From assembly GCA_026214975.1 (NCBI GenBank), contig CM047805.1, forward strand, positions 194,618,601 through 194,682,600: a stretch of 64,000 bases of DNA, in the 5' to 3' direction. Below the pieces are notes generated by a model. That model saw only the letters and a list, made by a program, of their open reading frames with translations. It searched no databases and was not told where the DNA came from. Below are positions 47,406 to 58,630 of the stretch, piece after piece. Position numbers and translations under genes: made by a program. This stretch comes from Gentiana macrophylla. Taxonomy: Eukaryota; Streptophyta; Magnoliopsida; Gentianales; Gentianaceae. Numbering within the stretch: the stretch's first letter is position 1; each line of letters begins with the position of its first letter.

Positions 47406-49058
47406 GATCAAGAAGCCAACTATATTGGGAAACAAGGAAATCAATGGGGAGGATATAAGCCTAACCATAACCATCCTGGATTCAGATATAGTGACCCTAA
47501 TGCAGGAGAAGGGCCAAAACCACCTACTACTTATGTACCTCAGCAAACTAAAACTTTTTGTTGGGAAGCTGCAATAGAAAAACTGAGTAATGTCGTCACT
47601 GACAATATGGGACAACTTTCAAAATCGATGGCTGATTTAGCCACTAACTTTAGCCAATATTGTCAGAAGACCGATGCTAAGATGACCAATCAAAAAGCCA
47701 TAGTCCAGAATCTCACTCACCAAATAGGACAGTTAGCTGAGCAAGTCTCAACTAGACCTCCTAGAGGATTGCCAAGCAATACTGATAAGAATCCTAAGGA
47801 TTTGAACACGATCATGACTAGAAGTGGGAAAGAAGTAACTCCACCATCCTTGAAAGAAAAAGAGAAAGTAGAGGAGAGTAAGGATGGTGAGCCAAGCAAG
47901 GAAGGAAATGCCTCTGAAACCTCACCTGAGCAAGAAACCTATAAGGAACCTGCTGGCCCTAGAGTTGAACTTTACAATAATAAGTATCCTATTTTCACTG
48001 ATGTCGATCCTTCAACCTTACCTTATCCTCCACGCAAACCTAAGCCTGAGGTTGATGACAAGAGGTATAAGAAGTTCATTGATATCTTTAGAAAGGTACA
48101 CATCAATATACCTCTAGTTGAAGCACTTGCTGAGATGCCTGAGTACACAAAGTTCTTGAAAGAAGCTAGCTATACTAAGAGGAAACTCCTAGATTTGGAG
48201 ACCATTTTCCTAAATGAGGAGTGCTCAGCCATACTTCAACATAAGTTACCCGCCAAGTGCAAGGATCCAGGAAATTTTCTCATTCCCTGCATTATAGGTA
48301 GAGTATGTTTGAACAAAGCTTTGTGTGATCTAGGAGCGAGCGTAAATCTGATGCCTCTATCCATTTTTCAAAAGCTAGGTATGAAAGACCTTAAAAAGAC
48401 TTCAATTACTTTGCAATTAGCTGATCGGTCAGTTAAGGAACCTTGTGGAGTGGTTGAAGATGTGCTAGTAAGAGTTGAGAAGTTTGTGTTTCATGTCGAC
48501 TTTGTTGTGCTAGATATGGAAGCTAACTACGAAGTTCCCCTAATCTTAGGAAGACCTTTTATGGCCACTAGTAGGACGCTTATCGATGTTTACAAAGGAG
48601 AGTTAGTGTTAAGAGTTAATGAAGATGAAATAGCATTCAACGTGCTTGACACTATAAAGACACCTGATGACGAAGAGGATGCATGTTTCATGTTGGATTC
48701 TGTTGACAAGCTTGTCAGTGATTTCCAACAGTATGAGGATATTAAGGATTTCCTCGAGGCTACATTGGAATTAGAGGATGAAGTGCCATATGAAAAGAGC
48801 GAGGAAGGAATAGTGATATGGCCTGGGTGTAGTAGAGGAACCCCTAGACATGTCGAGGAGATGAAGTCTACCGAGGTTGAGAAATTCTACCATAGACCGA
48901 CATGGCATAAGTTCTTTGAACTTAAGCTAACCGGACAAAAGTTAAAGACCTCTTTAGAAGAACCTCCTACGAATCTGTCGTTGAAGCCTCTGCCTGCACA
49001 TTTGAAGTATGTATTTCTTCAAGCCGAGACCTTGCCGCTTATTATTTCTTCTGCCTAG
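47394..49058 (+). CDS. Athila gag C-terminus and protease (open, 554 codons)
   Basis: A long open frame. Residues 1-200 are polar gag tail (Lys/Glu/Pro-rich linker). The aspartic protease lies at about 290-420, with the active-site motif CDLGASVNLMP (Asp at residue 312) and VPLILGRPFM near 386. Athila elements use DLGA where most gypsy proteases use DTGA or DSGA. A tail leads to RT and stops at TAG (49056-49058). This is one of the best-kept parts of the element, but without an intact start and upstream gag it is probably not expressed as such. Confidence 0.85.
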   Translation: MRIFDQEANYIGKQGNQWGGYKPNHNHPGFRYSDPNAGEGPKPPTTYVPQQTKTFCWEAAIEKLSNVVTDNMGQLSKSMADLATNFSQYCQKTDAKMTNQKAIVQNLTHQIGQLAEQVSTRPPRGLPSNTDKNPKDLNTIMTRSGKEVTPPSLKEKEKVEESKDGEPSKEGNASETSPEQETYKEPAGPRVELYNNKYPIFTDVDPSTLPYPPRKPKPEVDDKRYKKFIDIFRKVHINIPLVEALAEMPEYTKFLKEASYTKRKLLDLETIFLNEECSAILQHKLPAKCKDPGNFLIPCIIGRVCLNKALCDLGASVNLMPLSIFQKLGMKDLKKTSITLQLADRSVKEPCGVVEDVLVRVEKFVFHVDFVVLDMEANYEVPLILGRPFMATSRTLIDVYKGELVLRVNEDEIAFNVLDTIKTPDDEEDACFMLDSVDKLVSDFQQYEDIKDFLEATLELEDEVPYEKSEEGIVIWPGCSRGTPRHVEEMKSTEVEKFYHRPTWHKFFELKLTGQKLKTSLEEPPTNLSLKPLPAHLKYVFLQAETLPLIISSA

Positions 49059-50165
49059 ACTGAAATACAAGAAGAAAAGCTGATGAGAGTGTTGAGAGAG
49101 TATCGCGGAGCATTTGGATAGACTATAGCCGACATCAAAGGCATCAGTCCCAGTGTTTGCATGCATAAAATCTCCGTTGATCCTGCAAAGAAAGCGGTTG
49201 TACAACCCCAAAGAAGGTTGACTCCACAATTAAAGGACGTGGTTATGGATGAAATTATTAAGATGTTAGGAATGGGAATAATCTTCCCGATTTCTGATAG
49301 TGAATGGGTTAGTCTGATCCACGTAGTTCCTAAGAATGGAGGTTTTACGGTACAAGCCAATGAGTTAAACGAGTTAATTCCCGTTAGACTCATTACTGGT
49401 CATAGAGTGTACATTGACTTTAGGAAGCTGAATGATGCTACTCGTAAGGATCACTTCTCTCTTCCCTTCATTGATCAAATGCTCAAGAGACTGAGCGGAC
49501 ATGCTTTTTATTGTTTCCTTGACGGTTACTCTGGATATTATCAAATTCATATTTCACCCGAGGATCGTGAAAAGACCACTTTTACATGTCCATATGGAAC
49601 ATTTGCTTACAATAGAATGCCCTTTGGTTTGTGCAACGCACCAGCAACGTTTCAAAGATGCATGATTTCTCTGTTTGCTGATATGGTTGAAGATTTCCTA
49701 GAGATATTTATGGATGATTTCTCCGTATTTGGAGATGATTTTGATTCATGTCTCACGCATCTAGCCAGAGTGTTGAAGAGATGCGAGGAGACGAATCTGG
49801 TGCATAACTGGGAGAAATGTCATCTTATGGTTACTGAAGGCATAGTACTTGACCACCGTATTTCTAAGAACGGTATAGAGGTGGATAGAGAAAAAGTTGA
49901 GGTGATTGAAAAAATGCCTCCACCAACCAATCTTAAGACATTGCGAGGTTTTCTTGGCCACACAGGATTCTATCATTGGTTTGTGAAGGACTTTTCCTTA
50001 ATCTCTAGACCTCTTACCAAATTATTGGCCAAGGATATGCCGTTTGTGTTTACTAACGAGTGCATGAAAGCTTTCAATAAGTTGAAGAGCATGCTTATTA
50101 CTGCACCCGTTCTGATTGCGGCTGATTGGAATCTACCTTTTGAGTTGATGTGCGATGCCAAATGA
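49059..50165 (+). pseudogene. Athila reverse transcriptase
   Basis: In frame with the protease but separated by TAG stops at 49056 and 49119 (the second looks like TGG to TAG). RT motifs are RVYIDFRKLNDATRKDHF, FLDGYSGYYQI, NRMPFGLCNAPATFQRCM and the active site IFMDDFSVFG (about 49704-49733), then LRGFLGHTGFYHWFVKDFS. The frame ends at a TGA (50163-50165) at the start of RNase H. It copies element RNA into DNA in the particle. Confidence 0.88.
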
Positions 50166-50631
50166 TACAATTGTAGTGCTTTTGCCTTAGGACAAAGAAA
50201 AGACAAGATCTTTAGGCCCATCTACTATGCTAGACTTAACTTTAAATGCTGCTCAAAGGAACTATGCAACTACTGAGAAAGAACTTCTAGCTGTTATCTT
50301 TCCATTTGACAAGTTTAGATCTTATCTAGTAGGATCTAAAGTCACTGTTTGGATCCACCATGCGGCTCAAGTATCTTTTAGCCAAACAAGATTCCAAGCC
50401 AAGGTTATTGAGATGGATTCTCTTTGCTGCAAAGAGTTTGATGTAGAAATCCGTGATAAGAAAGGATCTGAGAATTTGGTTGCGGATCATCTTTCCCGTT
50501 TACAATTAGAGAATAATGAGCCAATGACCGAGATTGGAGAAACATTTCCTGATGAACAATTATTCTCCATCACGGCTATAAATGGAAAGGATGATTGCGC
50601 CTGCAAAGATCTTCGCGTGTTGAGGTTGTGA
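50166..50631 (+). pseudogene. Athila RNase H
   Basis: Reads LGQRKDKIFRPIYYAR, then after a frameshift near 50237 NAAQRNYATTEKELLAVIF and KGSENLVADHLSRL. RNase H removes RNA from the RNA-DNA hybrid. The conserved first Asp region is broken by the preceding stop. A further frame change near 50600-50630 joins to integrase. Confidence 0.85.
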
Positions 50632-51938
50632 AGGAGAATAAACAACCATGGTTTAAAGACTTTGTGAATTATCTATCCGCGAAATACTTGCCACCGAATC
50701 TCAACCCCCAAGAAAGAAAGAAATTCTTCAAGGATCTTAGGCACTATTATTGGGAAGAACCCTATCTTTTTAAGCTAGGATCCGACAATGTCTTTAGGAG
50801 ATGTGTGCCGGAAGAAGAGATGTATGACATCCTTAGACATTGCCATGCTTATGAGGCCGGAGGACATTATGGAGGAGACAAGACTGCTGCGAAAGTTCTC
50901 CAATGTGGTTTTTACTGGCCGAATTTGTTCAAAGATGTGCATCAATACGCTAAATCTTGTCATTCTTGCCAAATGACGGGAAATATCCCGAGAAGGAACG
51001 AAATGCCACTGAAGAATATCCTAGAGGTTGAACTCTTTGATGTATGGGGTATTGATTTTGTGGGACCCTTTACTTCGTCTTTGTCCAACCGCTATATCTT
51101 AGTGGTAGTCGACTACGTATCAAAATGGGTAGAGGCCATTGCTTCGCCTACTAACGATGCGAAAGTTGTACTGAAGTTCTTAAAGGATAATATCTTTACG
51201 CGGTTTGAAACCCCTCATGTCATTATTAGTGATAATGGAAGCCATTTTTGCAATAAGCCGTTTGAAAAGTTGATGATTAAGTACGAGGTTAGACACAAGT
51301 TAGCTACTGCTTATCACCCTCAAACAAGTGGACAAGTTGAGGTTACAAATCGAGAAATAAAGCGCATTTTGGAGAAATCTGTGAATACGACTAGGAAGGA
51401 TTGGTCGTTGCGATTAGATGATGCTTTATGGGCTTATAGGACTGCTTATAAGACGACTATTGGTATGTCCCCTTATAAGATTGTTTTTGGTAAAACATGT
51501 CATCTACCGGTTGAACTTGAACACCGTGCCATGTGGGCTACGCGTATGTTGAATTTTGATGAGAGTTTGGCTGGAGAAAGAAGGTTGTTAGAGTTGACTC
51601 GCCTAGAGGAGTTTCGTCGGGAAACTTATGAGAATGCTAAAATATTTAAGGAGCGCACAAAGAAATTTCATGATAATAAGATATTGGACCGCACCTTCAA
51701 GGAAGGCGATCTGGTTCTTGTTTACAATTCGCGCTTGAAACTCTTCCAGGGCAAGTTAAAATCAAGATGGTTTGGTCCTTATAAAGTGAGTAAAGTATTT
51801 CCTTCCGGAGCAGAGGTAAGTCACCTGGATGATCGGAAAACTTTTATTGTCATTGATCAACAATTAAAGCATTACCTCGGGAATAATTTTGATAGAGAGG
51901 AGGAAGTCTTCACTCTTGAAGATCCCACCTATACTTAA
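50595..51938 (+). CDS. Athila integrase (open, 447 codons)
   Basis: The complete integrase is open. The zinc-binding region has His at about 83 and 91 and CHSC at 122-125. The catalytic D,D35E triad is visible: Asp154 (WGIDFVGP), Asp213 (IISDNGSHF), Glu249 (GQVEV), with exactly 35 residues between the last two. The C-terminal part has [20 protein letters not shown] and [12 protein letters not shown], the GPY/F module. No chromodomain follows, as expected for the non-chromovirus Athila/Tat branch. It would insert the DNA copy into the genome. It lacks an own start and depends on polyprotein expression. Confidence 0.88.
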   Translation: MRLQRSSRVEVVKENKQPWFKDFVNYLSAKYLPPNLNPQERKKFFKDLRHYYWEEPYLFKLGSDNVFRRCVPEEEMYDILRHCHAYEAGGHYGGDKTAAKVLQCGFYWPNLFKDVHQYAKSCHSCQMTGNIPRRNEMPLKNILEVELFDVWGIDFVGPFTSSLSNRYILVVVDYVSKWVEAIASPTNDAKVVLKFLKDNIFTRFETPHVIISDNGSHFCNKPFEKLMIKYEVRHKLATAYHPQTSGQVEVTNREIKRILEKSVNTTRKDWSLRLDDALWAYRTAYKTTIGMSPYKIVFGKTCHLPVELEHRAMWATRMLNFDESLAGERRLLELTRLEEFRRETYENAKIFKERTKKFHDNKILDRTFKEGDLVLVYNSRLKLFQGKLKSRWFGPYKVSKVFPSGAEVSHLDDRKTFIVIDQQLKHYLGNNFDREEEVFTLEDPTYT

Positions 51939-53392
51939 ACCATCGTTGAGTTAAGTCGAGCTGACGACTCTAAACACAGAACTATTTCTTGAAAAACAAT
52001 CTTTTGTTTTTGTTTTTTGTTTGAATAAAGTAGCATGCGACTGGTAAGGTTTTTTTCATCTCGCCATGTTCCGATTCTAAGTTCGGAATAAACGAGGTTT
52101 TTTCCTTGACAGCCGACATGTGAGTTTTGTAGTTTTAACTCTTTGGTTTTCCTTGTCATTGGTTGTATGAAATAAAGTGGCTTAAATTGTTTTTGGATAT
52201 TCTATATCTAATTACTGCCACCTTATTTTATAACTTCCATTGACATGTTATTAACGGTTTCGTGGAGCTTCTGTTTGGTTTGCTTAAACAGGTTTTTGTT
52301 TGCTTCTCCACGACGTGCTTGGTCTACAACTACATTCTGCATCTACTTGAGAGCCGTTTCCAGAGCTAAGTCTTTTTCTTAAAATCTCATTTTTCTTTGT
52401 CATTGGGGACAATGCCAAGTTTAAGTGGGGGGTAGGAGACTTAGCCATGGTGTTATAATTGAAAAATTGAATGAAACGGTGAAAAATGAAATTTTTTGAA
52501 CAAATGCCAAATTTATTATCTCGTACCCTTAGAATTGTGAATTATTGTATATAGAATTTATAGGAAATGAACCAAGTTCCATGAGTACATGATCACTTTA
52601 TACGTATGAGAATGTAAACTTAAGGATATTCATGCCAACAAGTGCAAGTAGTTATTTATTATTTGCTTACTCAATGTGAATCGACGAATTCCGCACAAAT
52701 TATAATAACTAAGAAGAATTATGTGTACATTGCGTAGATGATTGGTTATGCAGACCTAGAGTCGATATTTATCTGCTGATGTATTCTTATCTTCTAGCCA
52801 TCAAAGCGGAGTAATAAGCTTGAGATTTATCTGTGTTTTGACGAAATGTTAGACACTGGGCTTGTAGTAACATTACCAAAGTAGCTTCGCGCTTGTGGTA
52901 ATATTCAATGCTTCCACTAATCCGTGAGAGAGGGATTCTTGCAATGCATACTTTACTTTTAAAGCAAGTTTCTTTTTTGAGAAGTGGTAAAGTTTGAAAC
53001 TACGGAAATGCGAAAAAAAATTCAAATTTTTAAGAGGCTTGAGTATTTTTCTCGGTCTCCAAGTCCAAAAACCTTATGGATGACGCTCTTGCTTATTGCA
53101 CCATGTCTTTACCCATTGCGAGGCTTAAGAAGTAGGAATGCTGATTTTGGTAGTTTGAGATTTCGAAGTTAGCATAAACTTTGATCTTGCTACGAATAGA
53201 TAAAACTAAACGCACATGCACACGTCACTGCGATTCATGACTAGTAGTGAATAATGGGTACCCTATGAGCATAAGTGGTATGAGTTGACTCGAGTTTCTT
53301 GTATAAGTATGATTTGACCATGGAAATGTTGTCTTGGGGAGTGGCGTATTAATGCTTTGTTCGGGACGATCAAAGTCAAAGTGGGGGGTAGT
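51939..53392 (+). other. Athila 3' non-coding region
   Basis: In many Athila elements an envelope-like ORF lies here. None is recognisable; the longest ATG frame is 62 codons (52984-53172). An internal purine tract (CCAAGTTTAAGTGGGGGGTA) follows CATTGGGGACAAT at about 52400-52436. The final polypurine tract AAAGTGGGGGGTAGT abuts the 3' LTR at 53378-53392. Confidence 0.75.
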
Positions 53393-54995
53393 TGATGACG
53401 GTAAAATTATACCCGTATAAGTCATCAACATTAGCCTTAAATCGGGATTAATAATATATATTTTATGATAAATCACCTGTTTATATTTATTATTTGATAT
53501 TATGTGATTAATAAAATATAATTTGGTATTTATCCATTTTCATTGTATTTATCCGTTTATATTATATAATTTGGTATTTATCCGTTTTATTTAAATATGA
53601 TTTATTTTGGGATAAATATTTATTTTGCAGATTAAGATAATTTATGGAGGATAAATATAGATGGAAGAATTAAATCTCAAGATAAATCCAAGATGCATTG
53701 AAGATAAATATCGGATAAGCATTATAAGAGGAGTAAAGCATGACAAAAGCCGGCAAACCAATCAAAGAGTGGCGCCAACTTCCACACGCATTTAGGGGGC
53801 GCACCTTATTATTTTTGAGATCGGCCGGGAGTTATCTCTTATTTGTTTTGATATTTTGAAGTATATCTCTTAATTAGCTTGAACCCCTATAAATAGAGGC
53901 ATATACCACACGCCTTACACACCATAGAAATACTCAAGAATACAATTCACAACATTGTTTTTATTTTCAATATATGTTTTCTTTATTTTATGTTCTTTCA
54001 TTACGGAGTCGTTAGAGTCTCCGGTTAGAGATCGTATCGAGGAGTGGGAATCACGCTCGTCTTCGAGGGTAATGTCTACTCAATTATGCAATCTTTATTC
54101 GTAGATCTAATTTATTTCGTTGGAGTAGTCGTTTTGTGTATTGATTTCGTTATGTAGTTAATTTACGAACCCATGTTTATGTAGATCTGAGAAGTAAAAG
54201 ATGTTTCACGAGCAAATCTGGTTCAGATCTGAGCTTGTTGGTAGCGAGCCTATGTCTCGTTGGTAGCAAGATCTGTGATGTTCTTGATTTGTCTGTGAAC
54301 GGCTTCGACTACGTCAGGTTCTCTGCTTTGTAATTCAAACGAGTAATTAAACTTGATCAACTTAATTATTTGTCATCGTAATTTAACATGAGACCCAAAA
54401 AGTGATTGTTACTTAGGACAGAGATTGAATCGGTGTCTAAGGAGTACACCTAACTATAGGAATGTTACTTAGATGAGGTTACGGTTTATATCGGCATCCC
54501 TAGTTTTGTAATTGTGTCAGAAGTTATATGAGATGGAGACTAAAAATGTGAAGTCACGTAATGGAGACACTATGATCTAGATGGCCTAACCGGAGCTAGA
54601 TCTATTTTAGGGGATGACTCCAGTAGTCAGAATAATTAATCTTAAATGTCTTGTTTTGTCTCGTCGTCAATCTACATAGCATGTGGGAGTAATTACTACT
54701 AGCGTTATCAATACCGTTTGTCAATTATTTATAAAACCTATAAAAATAAGTGTCTTAGTGTCGTTGTGTCTTTTGTTGGTGTTGTGTTTCTATTGTGTCG
54801 GTTTTTATTTCTACGTTATCCGTTGGTCGTAGACCGCTTTTAATTTACTTTTGGTCTGTTAAGTTATATTTCGTTTAAGCCGATTCTTTGTGGGATCGAC
54901 CTCGACTCTATCTAACTATACTACGATTGAACCTAGTTCTCTTGCTAGTGTGTTATTTAGGTATCGAGTATTTTTATTACTTGGACCGTGCATCA
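53393..54995 (+). repeat. Athila 3' LTR (1603 bp)
   Basis: Begins TGATGACGG and ends GTGCATCA, then the TGTGT target duplication. Small differences from the 5' LTR are mostly at CAG/CTG positions. Confidence 0.93.
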
Positions 54996-55548
54996 TGTGT
55001 TAAATACTGGTAGAGGAGATATAGAGGATCTTTAGTGTTGTCATAGGGCTCAATTTTTGGCACTTTAAACTTTTCTGGTCGTAGATAACCTAGTATCTAT
55101 TCTGCAAACGGCGAGTCAAACGACAGATCGTCTGACTTCTGACCTAGTATCCCATCGAGCTCTACTCGGGCAGCCTCTGGTGCTTGAGTGTTAACCTATT
55201 TTTTCATACATTAGAGGTGGAGGACAAGGTGTCCCCTCTATCATCCTTATGTGGTGGGTTGGTCTTAGGGGTGTTATCTCCGGGAAGACATTCTTCTCGC
55301 CCCCTTAAGTGCTAGACCAAGTACGCTTTTGAACGCAGGCATATCCAGGTTCCTTAAAGCCTCCAATAAAGCTTATTGAGTAGGATCAGCAGGCACCTCT
55401 TCCTCCTAGGGTGGATGTTGGCTGGTGGTAGTGTTGGGATCTTTCTCCCCACCACCTGTTTGGCTAGCCGCTGTTGCAGTTGGATCAGTTTCCTGGATCA
55501 ACGGATCTTGAGCCTGGGTCCTTTTTCTGTATTCTTTGGTGGTGCCAT
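54996..55548 (-). pseudogene. Tat-like gag, block B, 5' part
   Basis: The minus strand starts at ATG 55548-55546 with MAPPKNTEKGPRLKIR and a stop, as in block A. It continues to the capsid N-terminus at about 55100, where the Athila insertion splits it. Confidence 0.75.
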
Positions 55549-55599
55549 TGCTTCTTTATGATGAAACTGTCGATAGAAGGCCTTCATTCTAGCGCCAAT

Positions 55600-55939
55600 T
55601 GATAATGCTGGATACCGTCTATTCAATAATCCGGGCAAAATTTACTCCTATGACAATTAAACCAAGAATAAAGAACAATGGGGATGGTTATTTGTGTTTA
55701 TTTTTAGACTGAGCCTGAGAGTTACTTCTCTCAAGTTGCCTACGTATCTAATGTATGTAATTGGAATCAAGTCTTTCGTAGTTTCTTAGGGATTAATTAT
55801 ATAGGAGGCGTCTCGCATATTTCTTGTTCAACAATTATTAGGGTTTATTTCTTAACCCTTAAGGATTATTATGTGTGAATCCCTTTGATTTAGGGAAAAT
55901 CATTATTATATTTAATTGACAGGATCAACGTCCTGATAT
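55600..55939 (-). repeat. Tat-like LTR, block B, 3' portion
   Basis: Counterpart of 12018-12348. It is cut at 55939 by the truncated CACTA. About 24 bp of the LTR (block A 12349-12372) are missing at the junction. The rest is at 60429-60721. Confidence 0.8.
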
Positions 55940-57104
55940 TTAGGCTACCGGGCCAATGCGAGGACGGTAATTAATTAACATTCATTTTTTTGTCTAGTAT
56001 GATTATTCCTATTTCGTTGAATTAACTTGACACCGATACTACAGATCATATAGAAGATAATGAGTATGAGGAATTGATACCATCACCTCCATCCCCGAAA
56101 AAGAAGCAAGGTGAACGTGGACCCGCAAAAGGTTTCACCGTCCAAGCCCTCAAGAGAAAGTTTGGGGGCTTGATTCCTCTTATATGGGATCCTAGATTTC
56201 CCAAAGTTCAAAAGGTATTAGGAAACGTGAAGGATTTTGAGTCTGAGACAGGGAAAGTCATGAGGTCCCATGTTCCCTGTTACGTCCCGACCTGACGAAA
56301 GGTGGAAGACCGACTTAAACAATTAATTTGGGAAGAACTTCGGGTACTTAGCTAATCAAATTGTTAACACTTTCAAATTGTAAGTTTCATTATATTAATT
56401 TAGAAACCAATCGTTTCATTTCTTGTGTTTTCAGTCATCGTTCCAACCCCTTGAGCTTATTCACCGCGATGTTGTGCTGAAAAGCGCCGGTACTTCATTC
56501 AGAAAATGGAAAGCTAGACTAAGGGAGGATGTAGATGAACACAACAACAAGGGGTTGCCAGGGCCTTGTCCCCGACCCAAGGATGTGTTTTCACAGCAAC
56601 AATGGGAAGTGTTTCTCTGCCACCTTAATAGTGCTGCTTTTAAGGTAAAGCTTTTATTCCATTACATGTGTTACGTAGATTAGATTATTATTACTTGTTA
56701 CTGCTTATATATAATACAAAAGTACTATTTTTTGCAGAATAAGAAGAATCGCACCGGGAGTAAATATGTAGGCCGCCAAGGACGAACTCCTATGGCCGTA
56801 GTTCGATGGGATAGGTTCAGAAGGGTGAGTATTAGGAAATAAATCCATATCACTTCATTTTTTTGGATTTTCATAACTAATACTTTCGTTTTTTTCAAGG
56901 GTAATGTGAGTCTGAGTGAAGATCCTACAGGGCAAGATCCTATCCAGGTATGGGCGAGCAAGCATAAGAATGCTGATGGTTCGTTTCTCAACAGTGATCC
57001 GGAGGCACTACTACAAAATTGGACATAGGTCACACTTAAGATATGAAAACAATCACAGTTTCAATAGAACTGAGACAACGAAAATATATATATCACACTT
57101 ACAG

Positions 57105-57545
57105 CTTTCTATCACGCTTATTGAAAAACTGAGATAAGTTATATTAATCAATCTCATTTTTAAAGTGTGACTTAATCGATATGATTTTTCTGTCACAGTT
57201 ATTGAAAAACCGAGATAAATTATATCAATTAATCTCATTATTAAACTGTGACTGAATTGATAAGATATTTCTGTCACGGTTTCTAAAAAAGCGAGATAAA
57301 TTATATATATCAATCTCACATCTAAAACAGTGACATAATTGATATGATATTTTTATCACAGTTATTGAAAAAACGAGATAAATTATACCAAACTATCACA
57401 CTTTTAATCTGTGACTAAATTGGTATGATATTTTTGTCACGGTTATTGAGAAAGCGAGATAAATTATATCAATTACTCTCATTTTTAAACTGTGACTGAA
57501 TTCATGATATTTTTGTCACAATTATAGAAAAAGTGAGACAAATTA
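57105..57545. repeat. ~81-bp tandem repeats in the nested CACTA
   Basis: About five and a half degenerate units, each with tcac(a/g)gttattgaaaaa, cgagataaattatatcaa and a complementary ...ctgtgact, so each unit can fold on itself. These are left subterminal repeats, where CACTA proteins normally bind. Confidence 0.8.
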
Positions 57546-58073
57546 TTTCCACTAATAAGAAAAGAGATATAGATCACACTTATCTAAAGATAAGGATCAC
57601 ACTTTTAAAAGAACCGAGACAAGTAAAATGTATATATATCACACTTAAATTTTTTATCACAGTTATTAGGTGTGAAAAAAAAGAATGATCACACTTTTTA
57701 GGTGTGATTGAAATAATAATAGATCTCGGCTTTTAAGTGCGATAACAACTACTAAAATAGATCACAGTTTTTTAATGTGTTGAAATTATAATCGATCTCG
57801 GTTTTTAAGTATGATAACAACTATAATAGATCACGATTTTTAAGTGTGATAACAACTAAAATAAATCATAGTTTTTAAATGTGTTGAATTATAATAGATC
57901 TCAGTTTTTAAGTGTGATAACAACTAAAATAGATCATAGTTTTTATTATCACGGGTTTTAAGAAAACTGAGACAAGAACATCAATCAATCACGGTTTTTA
58001 ACTGTGATTAAAAAATATAATATTTTATAATCATATCTTAGATTAGTGTGGTTGAAAATGATAATATAATGGG

Positions 58074-58140
58074 CATCACCAGATGGTAATTAGTGTGGTT
58101 CCTTAATCCGCAGAGTATCCGGGTTCGAGTCCTAGTGGCA
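58074..58140 (+). other. tRNA-like module 1 (pol III A/B-box-like)
   Basis: TGGTAATTAGTGTGG (A-box-like, 58084-58098) and GGTTCGAGTCC (B-box, 58122-58132) are at tRNA spacing. No full cloverleaf or CCA region is evident, so it is a tRNA-derived relic such as a SINE head, not a tRNA gene. Confidence 0.5.
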
Positions 58141-58572
58141 ACAAAAGATATGTGTGCGTATATTTCGCTTTGAAAAAAAGAATGATCACACTTTTTTTAG
58201 GTGTGATTGAAATTATATTATATCTCGGTTTTTAAGAGTGATAACAACTACTAAAATAGATCACGCTTTTAAATGTGTTGAAATTATAATAGATCTCGGT
58301 TTTTAAGTGTGATAAAACTATAATAGATCACGCTTTTTAAGTGTGATAACAATTAAAATAGATCACATTTTTTAAATGTGTTGAAATTATAGTAGATCTC
58401 GGTTTTTAAGTGTGATAACAACTAAAATATATCACGATTTTTATTATCACGGTTTTTAGGAAAAATGAGACAAAAAATCAATCAATCACAGTTTTTGACT
58501 GTGATTAAAATAATATGGTATTTTATAATGAGATTTTAGTTTAGTGTGGTCGAAAATTAGAAGAAAGAAAAC

Positions 58573-58630
58573 ATCGGTCTAGTGGTAATAAGTGTGGCTC
58601 GTTAATCCGAGTATCCGGTTCGAGTCCCAA
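58573..58630 (+). other. tRNA-like module 2 (pol III A/B-box-like)
   Basis: TGGTAATAAGTGTGG (58583-58597) and GGTTCGAGTCC (58617-58627), the second copy created by the internal ~500-bp duplication. Confidence 0.5.

Larger units (their letters stand above)
44504..54995 (+). mobile_element. full-length Athila-type Ty3/gypsy element (10.5 kb)
   Basis: Two ~1.6 kb LTRs (TGATGACGG...GTGCATCA) are flanked by the 5-bp target duplication TGTGT (44499-44503 and 54996-55000). The uninterrupted site is in block A at about 11417. An exact 18-base tRNA-Asp primer site, gag, DLGA-type protease, RT, RNase H, integrase, an internal purine tract and a 3' polypurine tract follow in order. The tRNA-Asp primer, DLGAS protease and domain order fit the Athila lineage. 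Several stops and frameshifts make the coding region defective. No envelope-like ORF is recognisable in the 1.45 kb after integrase. Confidence 0.93.

Noticed and set aside
52984..53172. Envelope-like ORF of the Athila element
   Set aside because: Only 62 codons, with no transmembrane pattern or similarity I can recognise.
57105..57545. Regularly spaced repeats resembling a CRISPR-like array
   Set aside because: Units are degenerate, contiguous without unique spacers, and lie inside a plant CACTA element with exact ends and target duplication.
58074..58140. Functional tRNA gene
   Set aside because: A and B boxes are present but I could not form a convincing acceptor stem or anticodon arm.
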